Shown: positions 51,756-59,602 of the stretch, piece by piece
Numbering within the stretch: the first letter of the stretch is position 1
Layout of the letters: every line of letters begins with the position of its first letter
Origin: Hyphomicrobiales bacterium
GTDB taxonomy: Bacteria > Pseudomonadota > Alphaproteobacteria > Rhizobiales > Phreatobacteraceae
DNA: 64,000 nucleotides
Direction: 5' to 3'
Assembly: GCA_017304475.1 (NCBI GenBank)
Contig: JAFKKV010000037.1
Location: 29,786-93,785 of the forward strand
The notes under the pieces: generated by a model
Database searches by the model: none
Seen by the model: only the letters and a program-made list of their open reading frames with translations
Told to the model about the DNA's origin: nothing
Position numbers and translations under genes: made by a program

Positions 51756-53168
51756 TCAGTAGCGGGCGACCACCGCCGAGGGACCGGAGGAGAACAGGTA
51801 GTTCACACCGAGCGTGACGGTGTGGATATCCTGCTTGGCGCGCACGCCCTCTGCGATCGGGCCCAACGCTGCCAGCCAGTAGCCGGACGAGAAGTTGTGG
51901 TAGTTATATTCGATCTTGGCGGACCAGTTCGGCGCGAAGGCATATTCCGCACCGGCGCCCAGGGACCAGCCGACCCGGGCGCTGCGCGCCGAGGTGCTGA
52001 AGCCGGGGCCGCCTGCAAGGACATCCGCGCTGGTGTTGAGCCCGGCGAAGGCAATGCCGCCCTTGCCGTAGATCAGGGCGCGGTCGAAGGTGAAGCCGAC
52101 CCTCGGCCCCATGGTGGCCAACCAGTTCACCTGGCTCCGGACCGAGCCGCCCAGCGGCCCGCCCGGCGCACCCGGCACCGTCGCCGAGCCCGACAGGCCA
52201 GCCCATGACGCCGTCGCTTCAAGACCCAGGACGAAGCGGTTGATCTGGTAGTTCCAACCGAACTGGCCGCCCAGCAGGACGCCGCTCTCGTTGTGGTCGG
52301 GCGAAGGCCCGCCGCCCAAGAGGGCGAGCGCGGGATCGAACGTCGTCGAGCCCCGGCCATAACCTGCATGAACGCCGAGATAGAAGCCGGTCCAGTCGAA
52401 GCCGCCCTCGGCGACCGACGCCGACCGGATGGCGGCTTGGCGGCTCACCGGGAACAGATAGTTGAAGCCGGCGGTAACGGTATGGACGGTGCGGCTCGAT
52501 GCGATGCCGAAGGCAGCAGGCGCGCCCGGAATGGCCAGCATTCCGAAACCGCCGCCGAGATCGATGTAGTTATACTCGACCTTGACGCTCCAGTTCGGGC
52601 TCAGCGCATATTCGACGCCGGCGCCGACGAACCAACCACCGCGCACATGCGAGCCGGAGATGTCGCCGCCGCCCGGGCCGCCAGCGCCGAGGGATACCCG
52701 CGTCTCGAGGCCCGCGGTGGCCAGACCGGCCTTGGCATAGATCAGGGCGCGATCGAAGGCGAAGCCGAGCCTCGGCCCCATGGTCGCGATCCAGTTGGTC
52801 CTGGACCTGATCGCCAGCGTGCCGGTGCCGTCAGTGAGGGAACCCGAAAGCGACGCCCAGGCGAGCGTTGCTTCCAGGCCCAGCACGAACTGGCCGACCT
52901 GATAGTTCCAGCCGAATTGCCCGCCGATCAACGCGCCCTGCGAGCGGATATCCGGAATGCCTGCTCCGGGAAGGCCGCCCAAAAGGGACTGGTCGACTTT
53001 GGTCGTACCCCAGCCGTAGCCGGCATGAAGTCCGGCATAGAAGCCGGTCCAGTCATGCCCCGTCGCGACGATGGCCGCGGGAACGGCGATGCGCTGCGCG
53101 CCCAGATCGGCGGCCTCAGCCCCCGTGGCGAAAGCCGCACATGCCGCAGCCAGAACATACTTTTTCAT
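51756..53168 (-). CDS. Outer-membrane protein with two tandem beta-barrel domains
   Basis: The 470-residue product has a signal peptide (YVLAAACAAFATGAEA). Two full copies of the Omp25-like barrel follow: residues 39-239 (from DWTGFYAGLHAGYG to TVTAGFNYLFP) and about 258-465 (from DWTGFYLGVHAGYG to TLGVNYLFS). They align along their whole length, sharing GGQFGWNYQ..FVLGLEAT.AWA.LSGS, NW.ATMGPR.GF.FDRALIY.K.G.A.AGL, and the SPNWS/APNWS-type turns. An 18-residue linker joins them. Ordinary family members hold one barrel, as in the neighbouring gene, so this is an in-frame internal duplication or fusion. Expression is probably from a promoter near 53238-53268. Its function is unknown. Confidence 0.88.
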   Translation of the reverse strand: MKKYVLAAACAAFATGAEAADLGAQRIAVPAAIVATGHDWTGFYAGLHAGYGWGTTKVDQSLLGGLPGAGIPDIRSQGALIGGQFGWNYQVGQFVLGLEATLAWASLSGSLTDGTGTLAIRSRTNWIATMGPRLGFAFDRALIYAKAGLATAGLETRVSLGAGGPGGGDISGSHVRGGWFVGAGVEYALSPNWSVKVEYNYIDLGGGFGMLAIPGAPAAFGIASSRTVHTVTAGFNYLFPVSRQAAIRSASVAEGGFDWTGFYLGVHAGYGRGSTTFDPALALLGGGPSPDHNESGVLLGGQFGWNYQINRFVLGLEATASWAGLSGSATVPGAPGGPLGGSVRSQVNWLATMGPRVGFTFDRALIYGKGGIAFAGLNTSADVLAGGPGFSTSARSARVGWSLGAGAEYAFAPNWSAKIEYNYHNFSSGYWLAALGPIAEGVRAKQDIHTVTLGVNYLFSSGPSAVVARY

Positions 53169-53535
53169 GACGCCCCCTTCACCCGTTTACACCTTGTCTT
53201 CTGCAGGCCCAGAATCGGGCCGCTGCCCCAGCAAGGTTGTATAAATTCAATTCGGCAATCGTTGTCACGTCCCGGTCACAGCGGCAAGAGCATGCCTGCC
53301 GGTAGGACAGCACGCACGGTCGAATCATACCGCTTTCTGTGGATCTGTGGCCGATGCATCACACCGTGCCCGGCGCATCACAAGCCCTGACCAAATACCG
53401 GAAAACCGGTGACGGCGCCGCCACGAGGCCGGGGACGGCGCGCGAACGGCGCTTGGGAAGACGGCGATCCGTGACTAAATGGGAGGGGAGTACGGCGATC
53501 CGGCCCTGCAGGACGGTGCCGCCCGAGGACAGGTC
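53169..53535. other. 367-base gene-free stretch with divergent promoters
   Basis: This lies between the double-barrel gene and the divergent membrane-protein gene. The A/T-rich part around 53238-53260 contains the candidate minus-strand promoter listed separately; the right part is GC-rich leader for the plus-strand gene. No RNA gene or protein was recognised. Confidence 0.55.
53238..53268 (-). promoter_or_regulatory. Candidate promoter of the double-barrel gene
   Basis: On the minus strand GTGACA (53268-53263) and TATACA (53243-53238) are separated by 19 bases. The elements match well, but the spacing is longer than the ideal 17, so the call is tentative. It lies about 70 bases upstream of the start codon. 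Confidence 0.35.
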
Positions 53536-54261
53536 ATGGACGAGAAGCAAGCAGGCGCGGCCGCCGGCGCGCTCTACGAAAGGTCCCTGAAGGACGCGAT
53601 GCGCCGGCTGCGCATCCAGGAGGCCGAACGAACCGGCGTGATCGTCGCCCTGCGCGACGCCGAACTCGCGCGCCTGGAAATCCTCAACGACAAGCTCAAG
53701 CCGGTCTTCGCCCAGGTGCCTGCCCATATCGACCTGTTCGACACCGGCTTGATCCCCGGCGATCCGCCACGCCTGTGGATCGACATGATCTCCTTTGTCG
53801 AAATGGCACGCGACAAGCGCGTCTTCCGTTTCCTTCAGGACAGCCGGCTCGGCCGCTCCATCATCCTGGAGAGCGACAATGCCGATACCATCGCCGACAG
53901 CGTCACCGCCTATGTGGCGCAGCGCCTAATCGAGCGCGAGCGCATGCTTGGCGCGCCGCGCGCCGCGGCGAACGAGGAAGCGGCCATGCCGCGGGCCGAA
54001 CTGCCGCCGGCGCTCGCCGCCGCCGTGCCGGCCGAGCCAGCGACGGCAAAGCCTGTGAACGAAGCGCCGGCCCAATCCCTCGCCGCGCCGGCCGAACCCG
54101 CGGCCGCCCTGCCCGAGCCGGCCTTGCAGGCAGCGCCGGCGGGCCGAAGCCGCGAGGGCGTGCGCTTCAGCGGTCTCGGGGCTTTCGTGGTCTTTCTCAT
54201 CGGCATCGGCATCGGCGTCGGCGCGATCCTCGCCGTCGCCCAGATCGCCGCCCGCGGTTGA
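53536..54261 (+). CDS. Conserved hypothetical protein with C-terminal membrane anchor
   Basis: The 241-residue product begins with a soluble helical region (residues 10-130) containing IDLFDTGLIPGDPPRLWIDMISFVEMARDKR and FRFLQDSRLGRSIILESDN. A low-complexity alanine/proline linker at about 145-205 follows, then one hydrophobic segment near the end (GLGAFVVFLIGIGIGVGAILAVA). It would sit on the cytoplasmic face of the inner membrane as a tail-anchored protein. The start was moved to the ATG at 53536, where AGGACAGG precedes it. The helical region has the look of a conserved Hyphomicrobiales family, but no function is known. Confidence 0.75.
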   Translation: MDEKQAGAAAGALYERSLKDAMRRLRIQEAERTGVIVALRDAELARLEILNDKLKPVFAQVPAHIDLFDTGLIPGDPPRLWIDMISFVEMARDKRVFRFLQDSRLGRSIILESDNADTIADSVTAYVAQRLIERERMLGAPRAAANEEAAMPRAELPPALAAAVPAEPATAKPVNEAPAQSLAAPAEPAAALPEPALQAAPAGRSREGVRFSGLGAFVVFLIGIGIGVGAILAVAQIAARG

Positions 54262-54392
54262 AGATCTCGCCGGCCCAAGCCGCGCCGGCCGGTGTGGCTC
54301 CCATGCACAGGACCCCTTTCTGTCCCATCGCCGCGCCGCTAGGTTCCGTCCAACCCAGCCGTGAAGCGGCCGCCCTTCCCGAGGAGATCACC

Positions 54393-55868
54393 ATGACCGT
54401 CGCCGCCGCCGAGCCCGCCACCACCATCCGCAAGGTGTTCAACGTCGTCGACGGCGCGTCGAGCGAGGCCGCCGACGGCCGCACCATCGAGGCGATCGGC
54501 CCGTCCGACGGCAAAGTCATCGCCCTCATGCCGCGCTCCGGCGCCGTCGATGTCGACCGTGCGGTCGCCGCCGCCCGCCGCGCCTTCGAGGAAGGCCCCT
54601 GGGGCCGCATGACCGCCACCGAGCGCGGCCGCCTGCTGGTCAAGCTCGGCGAGGCCATCCTCGCCCACCACGAGGAGCTGTCGATCCTCGAGAGCATGGA
54701 CACCGGCAAGCCGTTCAAGCAGGGCAAGGCCGACATCACCGCGACCGCCCGCTATTTCGAGTTCTACGGCACGGCCGCCGACAAGGTTCACGGCGAGACC
54801 ATTCCCTTCCTCAACGGCTATACCGTCGCCGTGGTGCGCGACCCGCACGGCGTCACCGGCCATATCGTGCCCTGGAACTATCCCGCCCAGATCTTCGGCC
54901 GCTCGGTCGCGGCCTCGCTCGCCTGCGGCAATACCTGCGTGGTCAAGCCGGCCGAGGATGCCTGCCTGTCGCTGATCCGCATTTGCGAGCTGGCGCTCGA
55001 GGTCGGCTTCCCGCCCGGCGTCATCAATCTCCTCGCCGGGCTCGGCGAAGAGGCCGGCGCCGCGCTGTCCAACCATCGCGGCATCGACTTCATCTCGTTC
55101 ACCGGCTCGCCCGAGGTCGGCACGTTGATCCAGACGGCGGCCGCCAGGAACCATATCGGCTGCACCCTGGAGCTCGGCGGCAAGAGCCCGCAGGTGCTGT
55201 TCGCCGACGCCGATTTCGACGCGGCCGTGCCCGTGCTGGTCAATGCCATCGTCCAGAACGGCGGCCAGACCTGCTCGGCGGGCTCGCGCATGCTGATCGA
55301 GCGCAAGGCCTATGACGAACTGGTCGGCCGGGTCGCCGAGCGCTTCAAGACGGTGCGCGTCGGCAGCTGGGACATGGATCTCGACTGCGGCCCGATGATC
55401 AATGGCGGCCAGAAGAAGCGGGTCGAGGGCTTCGTCGAACGCGCCCGCGCCGACGGCATCCCGGTGCTGGCGGAAGGCGCCATCGCCGACGGCGTGCCGG
55501 CCGGCGGCTTCTATGTCGCGCCGGCTTTGTTCGGCCCGGTGCCGCGCTCCAACCGGCTGGCCTGCGACGAGGTCTTCGGCCCCGTGCTCTCGGCCATCCC
55601 CTTCGACGACGAGGCCGATGCGATCAGGCTCGCCAACGGCACCGATTTCGGCCTGGTCGCCGGGGTCTGGAGCCGCGAGGCCAAGCGCTCGATGCGGGTC
55701 GCCCGCGCCATGCGCTGCGGCCAGGTCTTCGTCAACGGCTACGGCGCCGGCGGCGGCATCGAACTGCCTTTCGGCGGGGTCAAGAAATCCGGCCACGGCC
55801 GCGAGAAGGGCTTCGAGGCGCTCTACGAATTCTCGGCCTCGAAAACCGTCGTCATCAATCACGGCTGA
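54393..55868 (+). CDS. NAD(P)-dependent aldehyde dehydrogenase
   Basis: The 491-residue enzyme has GHIVPWNYPAQIFGR (Asn162), VVKPAEDACLS, FTGSPEVGTLI, the general-base Glu260 in CTLELGGKSPQVLF, and the nucleophile Cys294 in GGQTCSAGSRML. PFGGVKKSGHGREKGFEAL closes it. It oxidises an aldehyde to the acid with NAD(P)+. GAGGAG lies six bases upstream. Its two downstream neighbours (SDR, FAH-family) suggest a role in a sugar-acid or aromatic catabolic route, for example on a semialdehyde. A strong hairpin separates it from the SDR gene. Substrate assignment from sequence alone is not possible. Confidence 0.93.
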   Translation: MTVAAAEPATTIRKVFNVVDGASSEAADGRTIEAIGPSDGKVIALMPRSGAVDVDRAVAAARRAFEEGPWGRMTATERGRLLVKLGEAILAHHEELSILESMDTGKPFKQGKADITATARYFEFYGTAADKVHGETIPFLNGYTVAVVRDPHGVTGHIVPWNYPAQIFGRSVAASLACGNTCVVKPAEDACLSLIRICELALEVGFPPGVINLLAGLGEEAGAALSNHRGIDFISFTGSPEVGTLIQTAAARNHIGCTLELGGKSPQVLFADADFDAAVPVLVNAIVQNGGQTCSAGSRMLIERKAYDELVGRVAERFKTVRVGSWDMDLDCGPMINGGQKKRVEGFVERARADGIPVLAEGAIADGVPAGGFYVAPALFGPVPRSNRLACDEVFGPVLSAIPFDDEADAIRLANGTDFGLVAGVWSREAKRSMRVARAMRCGQVFVNGYGAGGGIELPFGGVKKSGHGREKGFEALYEFSASKTVVINHG

Positions 55869-55877
55869 TCACCGTCG

Positions 55878-55905
55878 AGCCCGGCTGGCCACGGCCAGCC
55901 GGGCT
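55878..55905. terminator. Long GC-rich hairpin between the ALDH and SDR genes
   Basis: Thirteen base pairs can form between 55878-55890 and 55893-55905, ten bases past the ALDH stop; the central pairs open to make a small loop. Only two T residues follow, so it may act as a partial terminator or as a stabiliser of the upstream mRNA. Confidence 0.6.
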
Positions 55906-55963
55906 TGATCGCCATCGATCGGGCCGGCAACAAGCATCTTTAGCTTTCAAGGGAGGGGAGACC

Positions 55964-56710
55964 ATGCGTCTCAAGGATAAGGTCGCCATCGTCACCGGCG
56001 GCGCTCAGGGCTTCGGCAAGGGCATCGCGGAAACCTTCGCCGCCGAAGGCTGCAAGGTGGCGGTCTTCGACCTCAACGAGGACGGCGCCAAAGAGGTTGC
56101 CAAGGGCATCGGCCGCAAGGCGATGGGCGTCAAATGCGACGTGTCCAAGGCCAAGGACGTGCAGCGCGCGGTGGCCAAGGTAGTCGCCCGCTTCGGCAAG
56201 GTCGACATCCTCGTCAACAATGCCGGCACCTCGCATCGCAACCAGCCGATGCTCGACGTCGACGAGGCCACCTTCGACCGGGTATTCGACGTCAATGTGA
56301 AGTCGATCTTCCACTTCGCCCATGCCGTCGTGCCCTTGATGCGCGCCCAGGGCGGCGGCTGCATCGTCAATGTCGGCTCCACCGCCGGCCTCCGTCCCCG
56401 GCCGGGCCTGGCCTGGTACAACGCCTCCAAGGGCGCGGTGAACCTCCTGTCCAAGTCGATGGCGGTGGAGCTTGCGCCCGACAAGATCCGCGTCTGCGCG
56501 CTGGCGCCCGTCGCCGGCGACACGCCGCTGCTCGGCACCTTCATGGGCGAAGACACCCCGGAGATGCGCAAGAAATTCATCGCCTCCATCCCCATGGGCC
56601 GGCTGTCGACCCCGAAGGACATTGCCGACGCGGCGCTGTTCCTGGCCGCCGACCCGGGTGAATTCATCACCGGCGTGGTGCTCGAAGTCGACGGCGGACG
56701 GTGCATCTGA
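55964..56710 (+). CDS. Short-chain dehydrogenase/reductase
   Basis: The 248-residue classical SDR has TGGAQGFGKG at residues 11-20 (nucleotide binding), Asp36 in VAVFDLNED, suggesting NAD preference, NNAGTSH at 85-91, and catalytic Ser139, Tyr152 and Lys156 (YNASK). It closes with the usual VLEVDGG. GGGAGGGGAG precedes the ATG. Its stop overlaps the ATG of the FAH-family gene (TGATG), so the two are co-translated and probably act in the same route. The substrate is unknown. Confidence 0.93.
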   Translation: MRLKDKVAIVTGGAQGFGKGIAETFAAEGCKVAVFDLNEDGAKEVAKGIGRKAMGVKCDVSKAKDVQRAVAKVVARFGKVDILVNNAGTSHRNQPMLDVDEATFDRVFDVNVKSIFHFAHAVVPLMRAQGGGCIVNVGSTAGLRPRPGLAWYNASKGAVNLLSKSMAVELAPDKIRVCALAPVAGDTPLLGTFMGEDTPEMRKKFIASIPMGRLSTPKDIADAALFLAADPGEFITGVVLEVDGGRCI

Positions 56711-57885
56711 TGGTGGCGCTGGCGCTTGATCCCGCCTCGGTCCTGCCGCGCGACGGCACGGCCGGCACGCTTGTCGGCCGCGTCCATCGCCCGGGGCTCG
56801 GCGCCTCGGTCGTCGCTATCCGCGACGGCGGCGTGTTCGACGTCACGGCGCGCTTTGCGACCACCGCCGACCTGTTCGACCAGCCGGATCCGGCCGCAGC
56901 CCTCAGGGCGGTCGCCGGCGAACGCATCGGCGATATCGCCGAGATCCTGGCCAATGCCGCCTCCGCGACGCAGGATCCGGCCAGGCCCGCCCTGCTCTCG
57001 CCGATCGACGTCCAGGCGGTGAAGGCGGCCGGCGTCACCTTCGCCCTCTCCATGGTCGAGCGGGTGATCGAGGAACAGGCCAAGGGCGTGCCGGAACGGG
57101 CGAGCGCCATTCGCGCCGAGATCGGCGAGATCATCGGCGGCGAGCTGAAGGGCCTGAAGCCCGGCTCGCCGGCGGCCCAGGCGCTGAAAGCCCATCTGAT
57201 CGAGCGCGGGCTCTGGTCGCAATATCTCGAGGTCGGCATCGGACCCGACGCCGAGATCTTCACCAAGGCCCCTGTCCTGTCCTCGGTCGGCACCGGCGCC
57301 GATGTCGGCCTGCATCCGATCTCGACCTGGAACAATCCGGAGCCGGAGGTCGTGCTGGTCATTTCGGCGGCCGGCCGGATCGTCGGCGCCACGCTCGGCA
57401 ACGACGTCAACCTCAGGGATGTCGAGGGCCGCTCGGCTTTGCTGCTCGGCAAGGCCAAGGACAACAATGCCTCGGCTTCGCTCGGCCCCTTCGTGCGCCT
57501 GTTCGACGCGACCTTCGGGGTCGACCAGGTGCGCGCCATGAAAGTGTCGCTCACCGTGACGGGCGAGGACGGCTTCGTCATGGACGGCAAGAGCGACATG
57601 GCGGCGATCTCCAGGGATGTCGAGGACCTCGCCGCTCAGGCCATCGGGCCGCACCACCAATATCCTGATGGCCTGGTGCTCTATTGCGGCACGCTGTTCG
57701 CGCCGATCCAGGACCGCGAGGCGCCGGGCAAGGGTTTCACCCACAAGCTCGGCGACGTCGTGACCATCGCCAGCGCCGAGCTCGGCAGCCTGACCAACCG
57801 CGTCCGGCTGTCGACAGAGTGCAAGCCCTGGACCTATGGCCTGCGCCAGTTGATGGCGGATCTGACGGCCCGGCGCGGCCGCTGA
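56710..57885 (+). CDS. Fumarylacetoacetate-hydrolase-superfamily protein, possible 2-keto-3-deoxy-sugar-acid dehydratase
   Basis: The 391-residue protein has the FAH fold in its C-terminal half. Acidic metal ligands appear in WNNPEPEVVLVI and LGNDVNLRDVEGRSALLLGKAKDNNAS, and IGPHHQYPDGLVLYCGT follows. The length and these segments resemble the 2-keto-3-deoxyxylonate dehydratase of Caulobacter (XylX), which makes 2-oxoglutarate semialdehyde. The adjacent aldehyde dehydrogenase could oxidise that product, and the SDR could be the entry dehydrogenase. ATG overlaps the SDR stop. The family call is firm; the specific reaction is inferred from similarity and neighbours. Confidence 0.85.
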   Translation: MVALALDPASVLPRDGTAGTLVGRVHRPGLGASVVAIRDGGVFDVTARFATTADLFDQPDPAAALRAVAGERIGDIAEILANAASATQDPARPALLSPIDVQAVKAAGVTFALSMVERVIEEQAKGVPERASAIRAEIGEIIGGELKGLKPGSPAAQALKAHLIERGLWSQYLEVGIGPDAEIFTKAPVLSSVGTGADVGLHPISTWNNPEPEVVLVISAAGRIVGATLGNDVNLRDVEGRSALLLGKAKDNNASASLGPFVRLFDATFGVDQVRAMKVSLTVTGEDGFVMDGKSDMAAISRDVEDLAAQAIGPHHQYPDGLVLYCGTLFAPIQDREAPGKGFTHKLGDVVTIASAELGSLTNRVRLSTECKPWTYGLRQLMADLTARRGR

Positions 57886-57907
57886 CGCCGCTTGCGACGC
57901 AAGGACC

Positions 57908-57934
57908 GCCGGCCCCCTGGCCTTGGGGGCCGGC
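57908..57934. terminator. Hairpin between the FAH-family gene and the GFA gene
   Basis: A perfect 10-bp stem pairs 57908-57917 with 57925-57934 around a 7-base loop, 23 bases after the FAH-family stop and 29 bases before the GFA start. It lacks a T-run, so attenuation or rho-independent termination would be weak. Confidence 0.5.
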
Positions 57935-57962
57935 GCGTCGTCGGGATCGAAAGGGGGTTCGC

Positions 57963-58349
57963 GTGGAGACCAGGCACTATCTGGGCGGCTGTCTCTGCGG
58001 GCATATCCGGTTCAGGGCCACCGGCGAGCCGGCCAATCCCCACACCTGCTCCTGCGCCGATTGCCGGAGACATTCGGGCGCGCCGACCCTTTGCTGGGTG
58101 GAGTTTCCGAGCGACGCTGTCGAATGGATCGGCGATGGCGGAAAACCAACGCTCTATCGATCGTCGAACCAATCCAGCCGCTCGTTCTGCCCGCGTTGCG
58201 GCAGCACTTTGGGGGCGGTCGACGACAATCCCGTCATTGCGCTGGTCACCGGCAGCTTCGATGCCAAGGATGCATCGGAGCTTCGCCCGCTGTTCCACGC
58301 CTTTGAAGACGGCTGTCCGTCCTGGTGGAAAATCGACGTCGCACCGTGA
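57963..58349 (+). CDS. GFA-family (glutathione-dependent formaldehyde-activating-like) protein
   Basis: The 128-residue zinc protein has the cysteine pattern of the GFA family: GGCLCGHIRF, HTCSCADCRRHSG and SFCPRCGSTLG. Characterised GFA proteins bind glutathione and may speed its reaction with formaldehyde, although that role is disputed. The start is a GTG at 57963 following AAGGGGG; no ATG is available in the conserved region. It stands at the end of the ALDH-SDR-FAH block, separated by a hairpin, and may be only loosely linked to it. Confidence 0.85.
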   Translation: METRHYLGGCLCGHIRFRATGEPANPHTCSCADCRRHSGAPTLCWVEFPSDAVEWIGDGGKPTLYRSSNQSSRSFCPRCGSTLGAVDDNPVIALVTGSFDAKDASELRPLFHAFEDGCPSWWKIDVAP

Positions 58350-58392
58350 GCGAGACGAGGGTAATCGGGTCCGAATGCCCGATGCCGGCCGG

Positions 58393-59313
58393 TCAGCGTG
58401 CCGGCCCGCCCTGCAGATGCGTGTTCAGGAAGTCGCGAACGCGCAGGCGCGCGTCGTCGCGCGCCGCGGGGTCGGTGCCGATGACCGGTACCCGTCCGTT
58501 CTCCCGATATCGCTCGATGGCATGGACGGTCACATTGGGCGCGTCGAAGCCATGGGCCGCCGCGGGATAGAGCTGCAGCGTCACCGGCGCCTTGCGCTCC
58601 TGCGCACCGCGCAGGAAAGCCTGGCAAGGCCGGGCCGGCGTCCAGTTGTCGGCCTCGCCTTGCAGGACGAGCAGCGGGATGGTGCTGGTCCAGCTCTGCG
58701 GCGGACTGTCGACAAAGGGCTGCGACTGCAGCCGGTCGCTGCAGGCACCCGGATAGAAGGCGATCGCGCCGGCGAAATCATGGGCCGGCGCCGGGCTCGG
58801 CCGGCCGCTGCTGCGGGCGGGAATGGCCAGCAGGACCACGCCGCCACCCTGCGACCAGCCCATCAATCCCACGCGCTCCGGCCTGACGAAGGCCTGCTGC
58901 TGCAGGAAGGCGAGCGCCGCATAGGCATCGCCCGGCCGCTCCGCCCACATGCGCCTGCGCTCGGGCCCGGCCGTGCAGGTCTGCCCGAAGCCGCGCGAGC
59001 CGGCGCTATCGACCATCAGGACGACATAGCCCGCCTCGATCAGCAGGTCGCGCCATGCCCGATAGATGCCGAACGGTCCGGTCCTGGAGACAAGGCCGCT
59101 GCAGCCATGCAGCATGACGATTGCGGCCGCCGGTTCGCCCTGCGGCGGCCGGCTCAGAAAGCCGGACAGCGTGGTCTTGCCGTCGAGACTTGGAAACTGC
59201 ACCCGGTCTTCGGCACGCCCCGGCGAACTGGTCAAAGTCGCGATGATCAGCACCAGGGCGGCCAGCCACGGCGAAGCTGGGCTGGCGCGATATCTCAGAA
59301 ACGGCGCGGGCAT
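58393..59313 (-). CDS. Secreted alpha/beta hydrolase, dienelactone-hydrolase-like
   Basis: The 306-residue protein has a signal peptide (PWLAALVLIIATLTSSPGRA). Its hydrolase core shows MLHGCSGLVSRTG near residue 69, the nucleophile elbow VGLMGWSQGGGVVLL, an acid in LQGEADNWTPA, and histidine in YPAAAHGFD. It probably acts in the periplasm on an ester or lactone. It converges with the GFA gene. The GntR gene upstream is divergent, across 287 bases with no other recognised element. The substrate is unknown. Confidence 0.88.
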   Translation of the reverse strand: MPAPFLRYRASPASPWLAALVLIIATLTSSPGRAEDRVQFPSLDGKTTLSGFLSRPPQGEPAAAIVMLHGCSGLVSRTGPFGIYRAWRDLLIEAGYVVLMVDSAGSRGFGQTCTAGPERRRMWAERPGDAYAALAFLQQQAFVRPERVGLMGWSQGGGVVLLAIPARSSGRPSPAPAHDFAGAIAFYPGACSDRLQSQPFVDSPPQSWTSTIPLLVLQGEADNWTPARPCQAFLRGAQERKAPVTLQLYPAAAHGFDAPNVTVHAIERYRENGRVPVIGTDPAARDDARLRVRDFLNTHLQGGPAR

Positions 59314-59584
59314 CGGCCCTTCCCTGACATTCCGACGTCTCGTGTATCCGCCCGATCCCGGGCGAGATCAAGACGCGGAACGAAAGCCGCGGCGTGGGCT
59401 GTGCCACGGCGAGGCGGCGTCGATCATCGATGTCATGGCGATCCTGTCGGGATGTCCTCGGGCCAGCATCGGGCCGGCCCGGTGGACTGCCCATGCGCGG
59501 CCCGACCCGTTATGGTCCCGCCGGCGACGGAGCGAAAGCAGGCGCGCCCCGCCGGGGAGCCGATCCCGCGGCGTTTAATTTGGA

Positions 59585-59602
59585 ATTTTGGTATCTCAAA
59601 AT
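59585..59602. promoter_or_regulatory. Inverted repeat overlapping the GntR gene's start
   Basis: ATTTTG (59585-59590), GTATCT, then CAAAAT (59597-59602) form a perfect 6-bp dyad whose right arm includes the first two bases of the ATG at 59601. Its length and A/T-rich arms resemble FadR/GntR-class operators, which suggests autorepression. Confidence 0.5.
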
